A DNA stretch of 64,000 bases from Seriola aureovittata. Lineage: Eukaryota; Chordata; Actinopteri; Carangiformes; Carangidae. The DNA lies in assembly GCF_021018895.1 (NCBI RefSeq), contig NC_079376.1:19276501-19340500 (forward strand), read 5' to 3'. The translations under genes and the position numbers were made by a program. The notes below the pieces were generated by a model that saw only the letters and a program-made list of their open reading frames with translations, was not told where the DNA came from and did no database searches. The first letter of the stretch is position 1, and every line of letters starts with the position of its first letter. Positions 28,001 through 42,000 of this stretch are shown here, in pieces.

Positions 28001-31000
28001 AAATCATGATCTTTTCTTAAACCTAACCAAATAGTTATGGTATGCCGCTGTCGGTACATTCTGTGTGTTTATTATTGTAACCATGACAACCGAGGTCCGG
28101 TACACCTGACGTCGTAGGGGTACTATTTCAGGAGACACTCCTATGGGTCGTACCACCTGTAGTGTTGTTCAAGTTGAAGGACTTAAGGAAAGTAGTTGGA
28201 AGAAAGTAAATATATTTATAAGTCTTCCTTTAGCAGCGAAACTCATTACACTGCATTTCAAGGAAGGCCTCTAAAAAATAAAGCAGTGATGAAATATCAT
28301 TTTTGAAATATTCTGATATATATGAGGTATATATATATAATTTAAACTGACTATTTCTTAAAAAAAATTTTTTAAAAAAGCCAAACACAACTGTAAAGAG
28401 CCCTCTGCATGACATCCCCGAAGTGGCTAAGACATGTCAAAATAATACACCTTACAGATTACACTGAGAAAATTACCCTTCACAAAACATTTACAGGGAG
28501 AAATGAGGATTTTATTTTTTTAACAGCACAAAGTTATTTAGTATTTTGGCATCTTTTGGGTACATCATCCCCTCAGAGCGCCTTGAGGTTAAACACACTG
28601 CTTTGCTAACACAATTACATTTCTCTGTTGATGGGGTGTTGATGTGGTCACCAAAGAGAGATCACACTCATCAGCAAAATGTGATAACTTCTGACATTTA
28701 ATTCCACTGCATTCTCACGCTGCTGACACGTCTATCCTCGGAGACAGTTGTCACGAAAACATGGAAGCAGTTTTTGTGTGATGGTTAAGTAGTTCCCAAA
28801 TTTCTAAAGGCTTGAACACAAACGCTGCATGAGAAGCGAGGGAGAGGTTATGGCGGTACGTGAGGTGAAGCCTGATAAACACAAGAGAAACAAAAGGAAG
28901 GTGTCAAATGCACGGTATGAAGAGAGAAATCTTCTAAGACAGCTCCTTAAGCCAAACAGTTCTCCCCAACTCATACACACAGCAGTTCCTCGAGGTTAGA
29001 TGTTACGAAGTCAGCATTCCTAACAAATCCTCTGGTGAGCATGACTTCTGCAATAAGCTTGTTAAAATCTTATGTTCCGCTGCCTGTGTACTGACCCAGT
29101 GACTCTCCAGTGGTGATTTTCACTGAACTTAAATGTTTCTTTTTTTTTTTTTTTTATTTAACAAGAGTACAAATTCTTTCTGTGTCAGTGTGCTTGACTC
29201 AAATTAGCTTCATTCTATGATTTGTACAAATGCTTTGTCTTGCAAGCCCAGTAATCCCAAAATATCTCTTCTGTTACTGCAGGGAAAAAGTGAGCATCTG
29301 ATGACGCAGAGTCTACAGTATATCAGTTAGATTCCTTTCAATTTATGCAGAACCTTTGAGACTGTGCAGTAATGGGGGGGAAATGCGAGAGGGGATGAAA
29401 GTGCAATGAATGAAGAGCTCCAAACCAAGAGATTAATCAAAGGAACGGACAGCTGGCGGATCAATGTCAGGAGAACACAACCCTGTCAGGAGGAGCTGCT
29501 AAAGCCCGTCCACCTCCACTGAGCAGGACAGAAATCCTCACAGAGAGATCGGATCTAGGGAGCGTGATTCTTTCATACATCTGCTCCATTCCCAACGGCA
29601 CAAATTATTGTGCCCTGCCTGCTGACTAGGCAGTAATAAATCCACTGAGACAAAGCAGAGACATAGCACCCAGTCAACACACAGACACATGTATGGTGGA
29701 GAGGGGAAAGTGTTTTTGAGAGGACTCCAGCTGTTACTGATGGTACGAGTGGCAACAAGGAGGAAAATGTCCCCCAATTAGTGAGTGAAATAGGCTGGAT
29801 TTGAGGCATTTCGTCTTCAGCATAATTAATGAGAGAAACATGTTTGCTTTTGATTTTCTACCAAGACATGCAAAGATGTAAGTTTCACTTTGAATCCAAC
29901 AGGCTGATCAAACCAGTAACACACAGATGAAACACAGAATTAGATCATCAAGTATAATATGATCCCTGTCATTAAAATTATAATCCTTAAGATGTCACAA
30001 AATCAAACCGAATTTCTGATACTGCTTATGTTTGGTATTTTTTCTGTGTTAGCCTTTCAATATATTTTACATTATTTCTCTATATAGTGGTTATCATTGT
30101 TAGTGGCAGAGCCCGCTATTCCTCTGATGTATTCAGCCTACCTCTCTGCACACGAGACATTTACAGGAAAATAAGGCATGCACATAATTCAGTGAAATTT
30201 TATCTGATGATAACAGCCTAACTGTTTCCTGTTCACTCGCCTTGAGCTGTATTAAGTCTCTGAGAAAGGAAACCGAACACCTTGCTGCTTCACATTTCCA
30301 TGTGGCTTTTATTGTGAAGCCGCTGCAGGAAAACCAGAAAAACAGGACTGCACTATAAACCGATACACCTCTTGCTTCTCTTGACTAAGTAGCTGCTCAA
30401 GGAGAGTTTGTCCAAGACTGAAATCTTTTTTTTAAGTTAGTTTGTTTTTTATTAGATAGTGACAGTGGAGACAGACAGGAAGTGAAGGGAGAGAGCAGGT
30501 GAATGACATGCATCACTTGGTCCTGCTGAACAAGAGTCGGACCAGGGACTCGCTGCTCAGGGCATTTCAGCCCATGCAGCATGTATCCTATCCATTCAGC
30601 CATCAGGTCACCCCAACACTGAAGTCTTGAAGTGATAGTTCAAGCTATTTGACGTGGGGTTGTGTGAGGTACTTATCTATAGTCAGTGTATTACCTCCAG
30701 TAGATTGGAATCAGCATGCTGCCGGTTTAGAGAAGCACAGGCCGGGTGATGTGCTCCTGTGGGCGGGGTCAGCAGAAAAACGTGTTTTAGCAACTTTAAA
30801 AAAATACGCACAGAAAAAAAAACAAAAATCATTTCAAGTTTACACATTATTTGGAATACTTTCACCGCTTTATCTAGCTGCCAAACAGCCCTTTCCTTTG
30901 GAACTGCACTGTATTACTCCACAGATCAGCTGTTTGAGTCAGACAGAGCTAAGTGTAGGTGTGCACTGGTCCGAATCTACTGCAGGTAATACACTTACTA

Positions 31001-31518
31001 GCCTACAGGTAAGTACCTCACACAACCCCGCGTCAAATAACTATCACTTTATGCATTAAAACTTTAAAGTACTTTATATATAACTGATGGCTAACACTGT
31101 ATTCTATATGCAAATGACTGCTTGTTTTTCAATAAGAAACCAACCAGTAACTCTGAATGTGGCAGGTAAAGCCCCGTTAATTTGCAAAGTACCTTCCATT
31201 TTAAATATATCTGTTTTGACAGGTTAAACAAAAGGCTGAGAAAACCTCACTGAGTAGCTACTCTGACACCTTAGTGTAGCCAATAAAATGTGTACAAAGG
31301 AAAGAAATAAGGCCTGCTCTCTGCTTCTTCACTGTCAGCTATCCATGTGGCCTTGTTTTCAGACTGGGACAAACACAAGAACAATTCCCCAATTCCCGTC
31401 ATGGAGTGGATTTAAATTGGGCAATCGAGAGGAAAACTATGAGAAAATATTTCTGTCACCCCAACTTGGAGTATATGTACTAGCAAGGATCGCCAGAACA
31501 TTGTATAACCTTCCAGAT

Positions 31519-31551
<33 letters not shown>

Positions 31552-34500
31552 CAAGAGTCCACATCAACATTAGATGAGAACATGCGAGTCAACAACACCA
31601 ACCCTTCAACACTAACGGGAGCTCCTCCTGCTGGAACGAGGAGTACTGGCCGCCCTCAACACCTTCAACAAGGAACAGATTAATAGGTGCTTATATGTGG
31701 ATTCATAGGTGTGCTTCCTGTATGCTGTATGTCAGTACCCTGGTAACTGATGATTTAACCTTTTGACATTCCGGCAATCCACAAAAACACATAAAATACA
31801 TAACAAATACACACAAAGCTGCTCTAACCTATCCAAACCCAGACCCAAATGTGAGCTGTACTTACTTATATTGCACCTGTAACAAAACTTCAGATGATGA
31901 TGTTTAATGTCAACACCAGTTTGTTGTCCTTTATAATGCTGATTGGAAATGGTTGGGACCTCAATTTAGAGATTCACTCCAGACATGTTTTAAACCAAAT
32001 ACTATAGTTGGAGTAATCATTTGAGTCTGGTCTGGCTTTTTATTTTATTTTTTTATTTATTTATTTTTTTACAAAAAGAAGGTTTCCACATCACACTTGT
32101 GTTAGTTAGACTGGAACACGATTTCCTCCAAACTAGCTGCGATGTCACAAAACCCTGCGTGAAGGTACACCACTTAAAGGTGAGCACAGAGAATCTTTCC
32201 CTCCTTCAGCAGATGACTGTAAAAAAATAAATAAATAAATAAATAAAAACAGCCTTCCAGTTTCAAACTCCACACGTATTCTGCACGGTGAAGCTCAGAC
32301 ATCACAGTAACAGTAAGGAAAACACATCTCTCAGTTTTTCAGGGAGACTTGAAGTTGAGATCCAGGTGATAGATTCAAGCAGGAGCATAAAAAGTTTGTG
32401 AAAAATTAATTTTCTTCAAGGTTTCTTATAATCCAATTTGAGAAAAACTATTTTATAATATTAGGTAATATTGGGTATACCATTCTGATTTCACTGCCTA
32501 ATAAATGATCTAAATAATAATAGATAATAATCCTAATTACTGCCATTATCAAAGATCCAGCATGTATGCTACTGGCTAACTTGATGATTGATGTTTAAGT
32601 GTAACTACGGGTTACATTTCAGCAGCCTTGGGAAAATTTTAGGTTTCATATTTGATAAAAATCATACCAACTTGGGTTTTGCTGAACTAGAGCTGCTGTG
32701 CAGTAACTGACCACCAGCTTCAAGCTCTGTGTATTCATCATACAAATCATTCTTTATACAAGTTTCTTATCTCTGGCAGCTGCCCAATGAGGTGTCCAAT
32801 AAACAAATTTAATAAACATTTTTAATTAAGTGTAGAGGAGATTCATTGATTATATGTACCTGATTTTTTTTGATTTATGCAACCAGAGACACCTTAAATA
32901 CAGACTTCTGTTTTGACTACAGCATGAGTGCAAGAAATGATGGCAGACTTCAGGTGAATAATTTCCAATTTGAATGAAAAGCAATTAGAAAAAAGGTTTC
33001 ATTAAAGTCATTTTTTTGCAAAAACAGCACCTCAAAGGCATTAAGAACATAGACACAAGCACTTGCCAAACTGCAACTTTCAGTATTAATATGCTTTAAA
33101 TCCAAACTATTATGGTACAGTTGGATTAAGACCAGATTAAATGTGCTAATTTTGCAAAGAGACTCTCTTCTTGTCAGACTTGTTGACAATTGTGCAATCA
33201 GGGTGTGTCATTAGTTTGCTACACACAAATACAACTGACAGGAAAAGACTGACAAAAAAATACAAAAGCATTCCTAATCCAACTAAATGGTTGACACAGA
33301 TGGTAAATGCTGGCGTGGTGGAATACCTGGAGGTGATCCACACTTGTGTATCAGCTTTGTGTCAGCTAATGCTCAGATAATCTGGTTTTTATTTACACAA
33401 GAAATCAGACAAGAAAAGTGTCAGTCTGGAGGAGGATTTTCAACCTGAAAGCAACCTGAAAGTTGTTCTTATTAATGGCTTATAAAGGATTAGTAAAGGA
33501 TTTATTAACCATTAATTACTTCTTATAAACCCTTACTAAATTGTGCCTCATTAGAAAGCAGTACCCTGATTTCTAGATCAAATAAAACCAGATTAACTGG
33601 GTATTATCACTCGACTCGCTCCATTTGCTAAAGAAATAAAATCCACATCCAATTTGTAATTAAAAGGTATGAATAATACTTTGGCCATTTGTGTTTACAG
33701 ATCAGACCTTACTGACATGCTATGGCTATTATGATAATTTTAGGAGCTTTAATGCATATTTCATGATTTTATAAAAGCACATTTCATCAATTGTTATTAA
33801 CCTGCGTTCTGGGAAAGGCAGTTACAAAAGAAAAACTTGAATTTTCAGTTTTATTCAAAGGCACATCAACCCTGAGTTGCCGTTTTTAATTAATGAAGCC
33901 ATTGTGCATTGTAAATTAGAAATTAAATATTTTTAGTCACAGATCATAACCAAAATAGATTTAATACAGAAAAGTGTTATTGTAAATTATCTGACCTAAC
34001 AAACGTTTTTATAACCATATTGCTTTGAGATCAAGTCAGAGATTCTCATCTGTTTACCCCTGTTACCATATGCATTGATCCGCTCTGTATTTGTGCATTC
34101 TGATAAACCCATGTCAGCCATGTTTTGCAGAGTAAACTCTGATATTGATGTGCTCTCTGCCTGCAGGGCTCCTTATTGACTGAAACCTGCTATTCCTGAT
34201 TCAGCACTGGGTTATTATGTTTAGTGTGACTAAGCTCCAAATCTCCTCAATATATTTCTTCAATATTTCACCCACATTTAGCAGTCATTAAACTGGTGAT
34301 TGGACTAAACATCTGACAGAATTTATATTGCAGGATTGTTGCTTCGTCTAAATAAAGCCATGAAAAGCATTTCTTTACAGTATGTGAACATTCAGCAGAC
34401 TGTGGAGAGGTGAGGTGCAGTGATACATTAGTAGACAAATAAGTATATTTACTTCTGTTCTGTTAAAGATACATATTTCATTTCTACTTCATATTGCAAT

Positions 34501-37500
34501 ATTTCATTTTATGATTATTCAACAATATGCAGGATTGTTATGAAGCTATATGCAATTGTATTATAGATTGAGATTTTGTGATATAATCTCATTCTAATTT
34601 ACTCTAAATTTATTACACTTAAAAAAAAAATACAGTTATATGATTTTTGACACTGTGAAATTGGGCTTTTCCTCATTCATTTAAACCAGTCAGTGATTCT
34701 TTCACATGTTAGTGTTTTAATGAGTGAATGACTCAGAGCAGAGAGCCAGTGTTTAATTTAGGACTAAGGAGAAGATAGACACATTTAATTGCACCTTCTG
34801 CTGTGACTCATGAATATGTCAAACATTTAAATAAATCTTTTCATACATATATATATATATACTGTATATATACCATGCAATAGCCATGCTGACCTATTGA
34901 GTCAATGTATTTAAAAAAAAAAAAAAAAAACTATATTTAATTGCATTATTATATTACATACAGTGGAAATTCCCACAGTATTGTATCATATTCATTGGTG
35001 GAGGAAGTATTCAAATAATTTACTTAAGTAAAAGTAGCAATTCATTCAATACAAATACACCATTACGCTGAATGGCATTTGACAGTGTTATATTATCATA
35101 TTATTGGATCATTATTATTGATTAAGCAGTTTTTTTAATGCTGTCATTGGGTGTCAGTCTTTAATGATGCATCATATTTTAGAATCTGATAACATTTTGT
35201 TGGATGTAAAACATTAGAGTGTAAAGTAACTAGTCACTGTCAAATCAGTGTTGTAGAAAAATAAAGTAGCATAATGAAAACATTAAAGTAAAGTACAAGT
35301 ACGCCAAAATCAAAAGTTAACTGATATAAACCTCGGCTGCTGTTTGAAAAGTTAAATACACAAGTCATAGATATAATTATGTCTTCTTCTGAGCAATAAC
35401 ATTTGCAGCTTTAAGTGCTGAACAAAATGGTGATGATGGCAAATGTTATTATAAATTACTACCATTCTCTCTTGTATTCTACTGACTAACTTGGTGATTG
35501 GAAAAAAGAAAAGTTTTAGGTTTCATATTTGAAACTCAAGTGTTGCCAAACTAGAGCTGCTGTGCTGTAACTGACCACCACCTTCAACCTCTGTGGATTC
35601 ATCATCCCAATAATTAGAGCATCTTTAAACAACTTTCTTATCTCTGGCAGCTGCCCAGGGCATAAAATTTGATGCTACCCAATAAAGTATCCAATAAACA
35701 AGTTTTATAAACATTTTTAATTAACTTTATAGAGCAGATTACCATTATTTATTGATCATTATGTACCTGCGTTTTCTTAATTATGCAACCAGACACGCCC
35801 TAATGAGTAAGAAACTTCTGCTTCGACTAGAGCATGAGTGCAAGAAATGATAAGGAGAACAGAGCTAATGTGAAGAGTTTCCAATTTGAATTAAAGGCAA
35901 TAAGAAAAGATTAAGTTTCATTGAGGTTCCTGTTGCAAAAACAGCGACTAAAAGATATTTAGAGCGTAGGCACAAACTCTTAAACACATCGTACCAAACT
36001 TTAACTTTAAGTATAAATCCAAAATATCATTATAAAGTTGGATAAAGACAAGATTATAAATATATCATAAATATATATAATATATTAAGAATCTTAAGTT
36101 AAGGTTGTTTTTTTTTTACGATAGACTTGATAACAATTCTGCAATCAGCGTGCGTCATTATTGTGCTACACTCAAATAAGACTGACAGGAAACTTACAGA
36201 AACACTCCTAATCCAACATAATGGCTGATAGAAATGGTTGATGGCGTGGTGATGAATAATTGGATGTGATTCAGACCTGAGTATTAGCATGCTGTGAGTC
36301 AGTTATGACTGCCAAATGTTAGACAGTTAAACAATACACCTGTAGAAAATACTGACTGAAAAAAGAAAAATAATTGCGAAGCCACTGTACACATGAAAAT
36401 CAATACAAAAAGGACAAGGCATAATAATCAAATGCATTTAAACTTCGACCAGTGTTCTCACAGTCACACCTTCTGAGCCACAGCCTCACAGCTGCGGTGA
36501 CCTTTTAAGCCGTTTATGCCTGTGCATAGATATTGGCATTAACATCCTACCGCCTTAATGAAAAGTGCTTGCTAAGCCAACAACTGTGCTCAGTGAACTG
36601 TGCACCTTAGAGGTGAATTATATCATGCTGGATTACCCTTACCTTAATTTATCTGTGCCAGCTTTGTATCTGGAGACTCTGGCCATCAACAAGGGCAGGG
36701 AGACGGCATCCAGCCAGCGCTTCTCATACTTTGGTTCATTAGCTGAGGGCGAAGGGGGTGATGGAGCCTGCATGGAATACATGAACAATGCAATGAGCTT
36801 CCTGCTTCCCTCGCCAAGTTCTCTGGATCCTTGAGGATGTGGTCTCGATGCAACTGTTGCACCATTTACATGCACAAAGAATTCCTCTCTTGACCTGGGT
36901 TAATCATCTGTACAGTAGGTAAACATCAAAATGAATGTCTTCTGACACCGACATCTGACACTGAGAATTCCTTCAAGGAAAACACCTACACCTTTAACCA
37001 TCACTGCCTAATTCAAGTCCTGACCTGCTACGCTATACACTCCGGTCTGGTCACTGCAGGCCTGTCTCCAAATGGTTTCCAAATACATCACAAAATGCAG
37101 AACTTTTTTTTCCCCATGTGACCAATTATCAAATATTAAATGTAATCAAGTAATTTAAAATCTTATTTTACTCTGCATTGAAACATAAAGGCCAAGTTCA
37201 CATTCACAATCTCAGCAGGGGTCACTAGAGGAGACACAGCAAGGCAGTGACAGATAAACTATGTTTTCAATTCCAGTGTTTTTAGTTACTTACTCCAGAT
37301 GTGAGTTAGCTCTGGATTAAAATAAAAACTTTTTTTTTTTTTAATTTACCATTTTTTCCACTCACTTCAGTCATTGTGAATAGGTTACTTCATATACTAT
37401 ATTCTACTGTAGATGACAAAATAAGAAATAAGAAAAATAAATCACCAACTGATAAACAATGAATCGTTTAGGTCATTAAGCAAAAATACCAAAACATTTT

Positions 37501-38968
37501 TACATTATGACACACACATTTTACGACTTTGGTTTTACTGACACAATTACAGCAACTGTATTTGTTGACAATGATGCTGTCTTATTATTCCAATCTTCCA
37601 CACAAACACACACACACACGAATACAGACTATCTGCAGACGCTACAATTTACAGATGTTCACTGAGCGCCTGACATGCAGGCAATGAGTAGACACTAGCT
37701 ACAGCACACATCATCAGGGGCCACACTTGAGTTTCGGGGGAACCAGCAGTGCACTGTATAGTGTTTTTATGGGAGGTTTAAGGGAATTTATAGATGCCAT
37801 TGTAATATGTGCCAATATGAGGGCCCATCACTGGGCCCTATTCCCCTTGGGGACCCCCAACATCTCCTGACGGTGCACCTCTGTTCAGAATATCTTTGGA
37901 GATAAATGCAAATGAACCAATTCTGTGACCAGAATATTTTGATGAGATATCCAAGGTCACTGATAAAGAGAGAGAAAAAAAAAACAAAACTTGCATAATA
38001 ATGAAATAACACAAAACACAAAAAGCACCCCAGAATATTTGGTTGCAGAACCTTTGGCAACAATGACAGTCTGTTAACTGTTTCATGCAGCCATGCAGAA
38101 GCCTCTTACAGCTGTCTGCAGGTAGTTTATGCCACTCTTCCAACACTGTGTTCAAGCTCTTTCAGCTCTCTCTAAAAGGTTACCAATGGCATTTATGTGA
38201 GGACTCATTGCTGGCCAGTTTAAAAAAGTCCTTCTTTTCCTTTTCAACCATTCTTTTGTGCTGCTGGATGTGAGCTTTGGATCGTTGTCCTACTGAAAGA
38301 CTCACCTCAAACCTAGTTTTGTGATACTGGTTAACACATTTCATGTTTTACTGTACGTAGGGTGTTCCTTTTCCTTTGGGGCTCTTGAAAGTTTTTCCCA
38401 TCTCCACACAGGACCATTGGAGCTCAGCCAGAGTGACCATCAGTTCCTTGGTCACCTCTCTTATCAAGACCCTTGCCCCCTGATTGTTCAGCTTGGCCAG
38501 GCGGCCAGCTTTAGGAAGAGTTCCGGTTGTTCTAAACTTCTTCCATTTAATAATGGAGGCCACTGTGCTCATAGGAACCTTCTAAATCATGTCCAATCAG
38601 TTGAATTTACCACAGGTGGACTCGTCACAGTGTAGAAACATGAAGGGAAATGGGAGGCACCTCGGCTAAATTTCAAGTGTCATAGCAAAGGGTCTGATCA
38701 CTTATGTCAATGTGATGAATGTGTGAAAATTCAGTTTTCCATTTTGAATACATTTGCAAAAAGTTTCTAAAATTCTTTTTTTTCCACTTTGTCACTCTGT
38801 GATGGCGTATTGAGTCATTGATGGGATTTTTTTTTTTAGCATAAGGCAGCAACATAACAAAATGTGAAGAAAAAAAATGAATGGGTCTGAACACTTTCTG
38901 AATGCATCGTATCTTCATTGCATACAGATAGGTCCACAAGTAAACAACAGTAGGCTACATTTCGACTC

Positions 38969-39010
<42 letters not shown>

Positions 39011-42000
39011 TGGATCCAGAGAAAATGGAGCCAAAGTGGATAAAAACAGACCGACAAGAAGATGCCTCTTGACATTCATTAATGACAGAATGAAACTGGC
39101 GCTGATACAATCTCAGCTGTGAGTGTTTTTGAGTTATAAAGTCAAATTTGGGGAAAAACACACTGTTTAAATTGATGGATTATATTCATGTTGGCAGCAG
39201 TGAGTCTCTTTTTAATGGATTTTTGCAAACAGTGAAACTGCAGTACAAGCGTCTGACTGAGGCAAATACACAGGTGCATTTAGGCTTTTCTTTGGCAGTA
39301 ATGAGCATTAGGAAAAGCTCAAATTGCAGCTTAAAGATGCCTGGCTTATAGCAATAATAAAGGTGTTAATGTGGCATGGACATTGGGTTATGGGTACTTT
39401 CTGCTGGTGGCAATACATTTGACAGGAAGTGAGACTTCATTTTACTTTAGAGTGCACTTCACAGCAATTTGCCATCGGTATAATGGTCAGCTCTTCTTTC
39501 TTTGTATTAGAATCTGTTCAGAATAGGGATGGGTGGGGAAAGTTTGCAATAGCTAGATGTCTATATGCTTGTAAACACATTCAGATGCCTCTGTGCTGAG
39601 GTTTTCTTTTTGACAAAGGCCTGCAGGTGTTGTATAACTGAAATAAACTTATGGGTGATTGCTTTATAATAATGAGGACATACAGTGGCAAGTGAACCCT
39701 TTGGAATTATCTCCATTTATGTATTAATATGTCAGATCTTCATCCAAGTTACAATAATAACAAATACAATCTATTTTAACTAGTACCACAAAAGCCATTG
39801 TATATTTCTTATTCATTTTGAAAACATTATTCATACATTCACAGTGTAGGCTGGTAAAAGCAAGTGAACCCCTCAGCTACTTACATCAACCAAACCTAAC
39901 TAGACTCAGGCGTTATCAAACCTGGGTTGTTGTTTTTTTTAAGTTTTTCAGGTAGCTTATAGGATAATGTCAGGCTAGCTGTCTGCAAGTTAAAGCTCAG
40001 TAGCAGCTGGGTGATGCAGCAGGACAATGACCCTAAACATCAAAGTGAATCTACTACAGCATGACTTCAAACAAAGAAAATCCAGCTGTTGGAGAGGCCC
40101 AGTGAGAGCCCAGACCTTAATCTACTAGAGATGCTGTGGACTGACCTGAAGGGAGCCGCTCACACCAGATATCCTAAGAATACAGCTGAGCTGAAGCAGT
40201 TCTTTAAAGAAGAACTGTCCAGAATTCCTCCTGAGCAATGTGCAGATCTGATCAGCAGCTACCGGAAGTGCTTGTTTGAGGTTATTGGTGCCGACCAGTT
40301 ATTAAATCAAAGGATTCACTTACTTTTTTCACCAGCTACGTGAATATTTAATGGCTGTGTTCAATAAAGACACAAAAGATTATAATTGTTTGAGTGATAG
40401 TGTTTGTCTATACTTGTACAATACTCAGATCACATTTTATGAGCAATCATTGCAGAAAACCTTGTGATCCCAAGGGGTTCACATACTGCCACTGCACTTT
40501 AAAAGAGTAATGTGTTGTCCCGATAGCTAAAAATGTCAATACTGCTTTGATATTGTTGTAAAACTGAAGTCTTTTTTCACAGAGGTTTAATTCGTTCACC
40601 TAATGTTTTCTGCAAAGTGAAATTCTATTACAACTCTTCCTTTGATGGTTTGAGAGAATAGCATGAAGTAGTCTGCAGTCTGGTAGTAGATAGAGGACTG
40701 CAGCAAAAAGCTGCAAACAACTACAGCATCTAACATCCTGGTCAAACTGCGTTTCAAAATGTGATGATCTGGATTTCAGTTGGTTGAACTGGTGGACTAA
40801 ACTGGCCACCAGTTCACTAGAGGCCAGCTTCACCCACTTTTCTCTGCACACTTTACAGGTTAAAATACAACAACAATGCAATACAAAAGTACACTCTTGC
40901 ACAGTATCTCAACCATACAGATCAGAATGTCGATGTAACAACAGCACTGAGGTCAAGAAAAAAAAAAGAAAGAAGTTTCTAAAGCAACAGAACAGAATTG
41001 AGGTACATAGATATTAAAGTAGAATTGTTTAAACAATTTGAAACTGGAAAGGCCACAGCATCGGGGGAAAAAGTAGGTTTTATGCTTACAATTAAAAATC
41101 TCCACCTGCCTCTCAATGTTGCCTAGAGACTTTAATTCACTTTATTCCAAAGAAGGGAAGCTCAAAAGCAATGGCTCTACTCCTGTAAGATTTTTTGTCA
41201 AGTCTAGGAACACTTAAATTACCAGCATCAAGAGAACATAAATGGCATGATGGAGTACATGGGGTAATAAGACTGGAGATGTACTGTAGAAAGGAGCCAG
41301 CCAATTTAAAGCCTTGTAAACTTCATGACAGGCGTTATATGATCAAACTTGTAATGTCTTGTAAAGACCCTGGCAGCTACATTTTGGACCAGTTACTGAA
41401 CTGTTACTGTAATAGGTAGGCCAGAGAAAAGCTCATTGCAGGAGAGATTTTGGATATTACAAAGGCATGAACAGTGTCTGAATTGGATGAAATGGGATGT
41501 ATCTCAGCTATGTCACCTAAATGACAGAGGGCAGTTCTGGTGGCACATTTCTTATGTGGCTCAAAAGTAAAAGAGATACCAAGAACTATTCCCAATTTCT
41601 TGACTTTACAGCTCTGACTTTGGCAGCTATTATTGGTTTATGGTAAAAATCCATGAAAACTGATCAATGTCTGGTTGGACGGACAAGCAACTTTTCAGTT
41701 TTCATCATATTCAGATGTAAAAGTTGTTACTATCTCAGGCTTTACAAGCTGGAAGGGATCATTGGCTGGTACAAAGAGACAGACGTGATAATTTGTTGTA
41801 TTTTTGTGAAGATGTGACTGAGCATCTTCAGAAAGTACAGGCAAAACCAAAGAGGTCAAAGTACAGATCCTTGCAGAACTTCATGTTTAACCAAGTAGTT
41901 CTAACCAAGACTTTCTGAGAGGGTGTCATGGTCCACAGAGTGTTCGGATCTAAATCCAGGCTGATAATCATCAAAAAGATTGTTAATGAACAGACGGGCT

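Larger units (their letters stand above)
26901..36642 (-). other. intron between exons H and I (9.7 kb)
   Basis: Contains teleost repeats at 27348-27735, 27777-28150, 30395-30612 and 34994-35330; a MITE with long inverted repeats (30630-31049); an ACA microsatellite (31519-31553); an AAAT microsatellite (32225-32248); and two diverged copies of an approximately 850-bp segment (32535-33375 and 35440-36300). The stretches 28200-30390 and 33400-34840 show no gene or known repeat. Confidence 0.7.
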
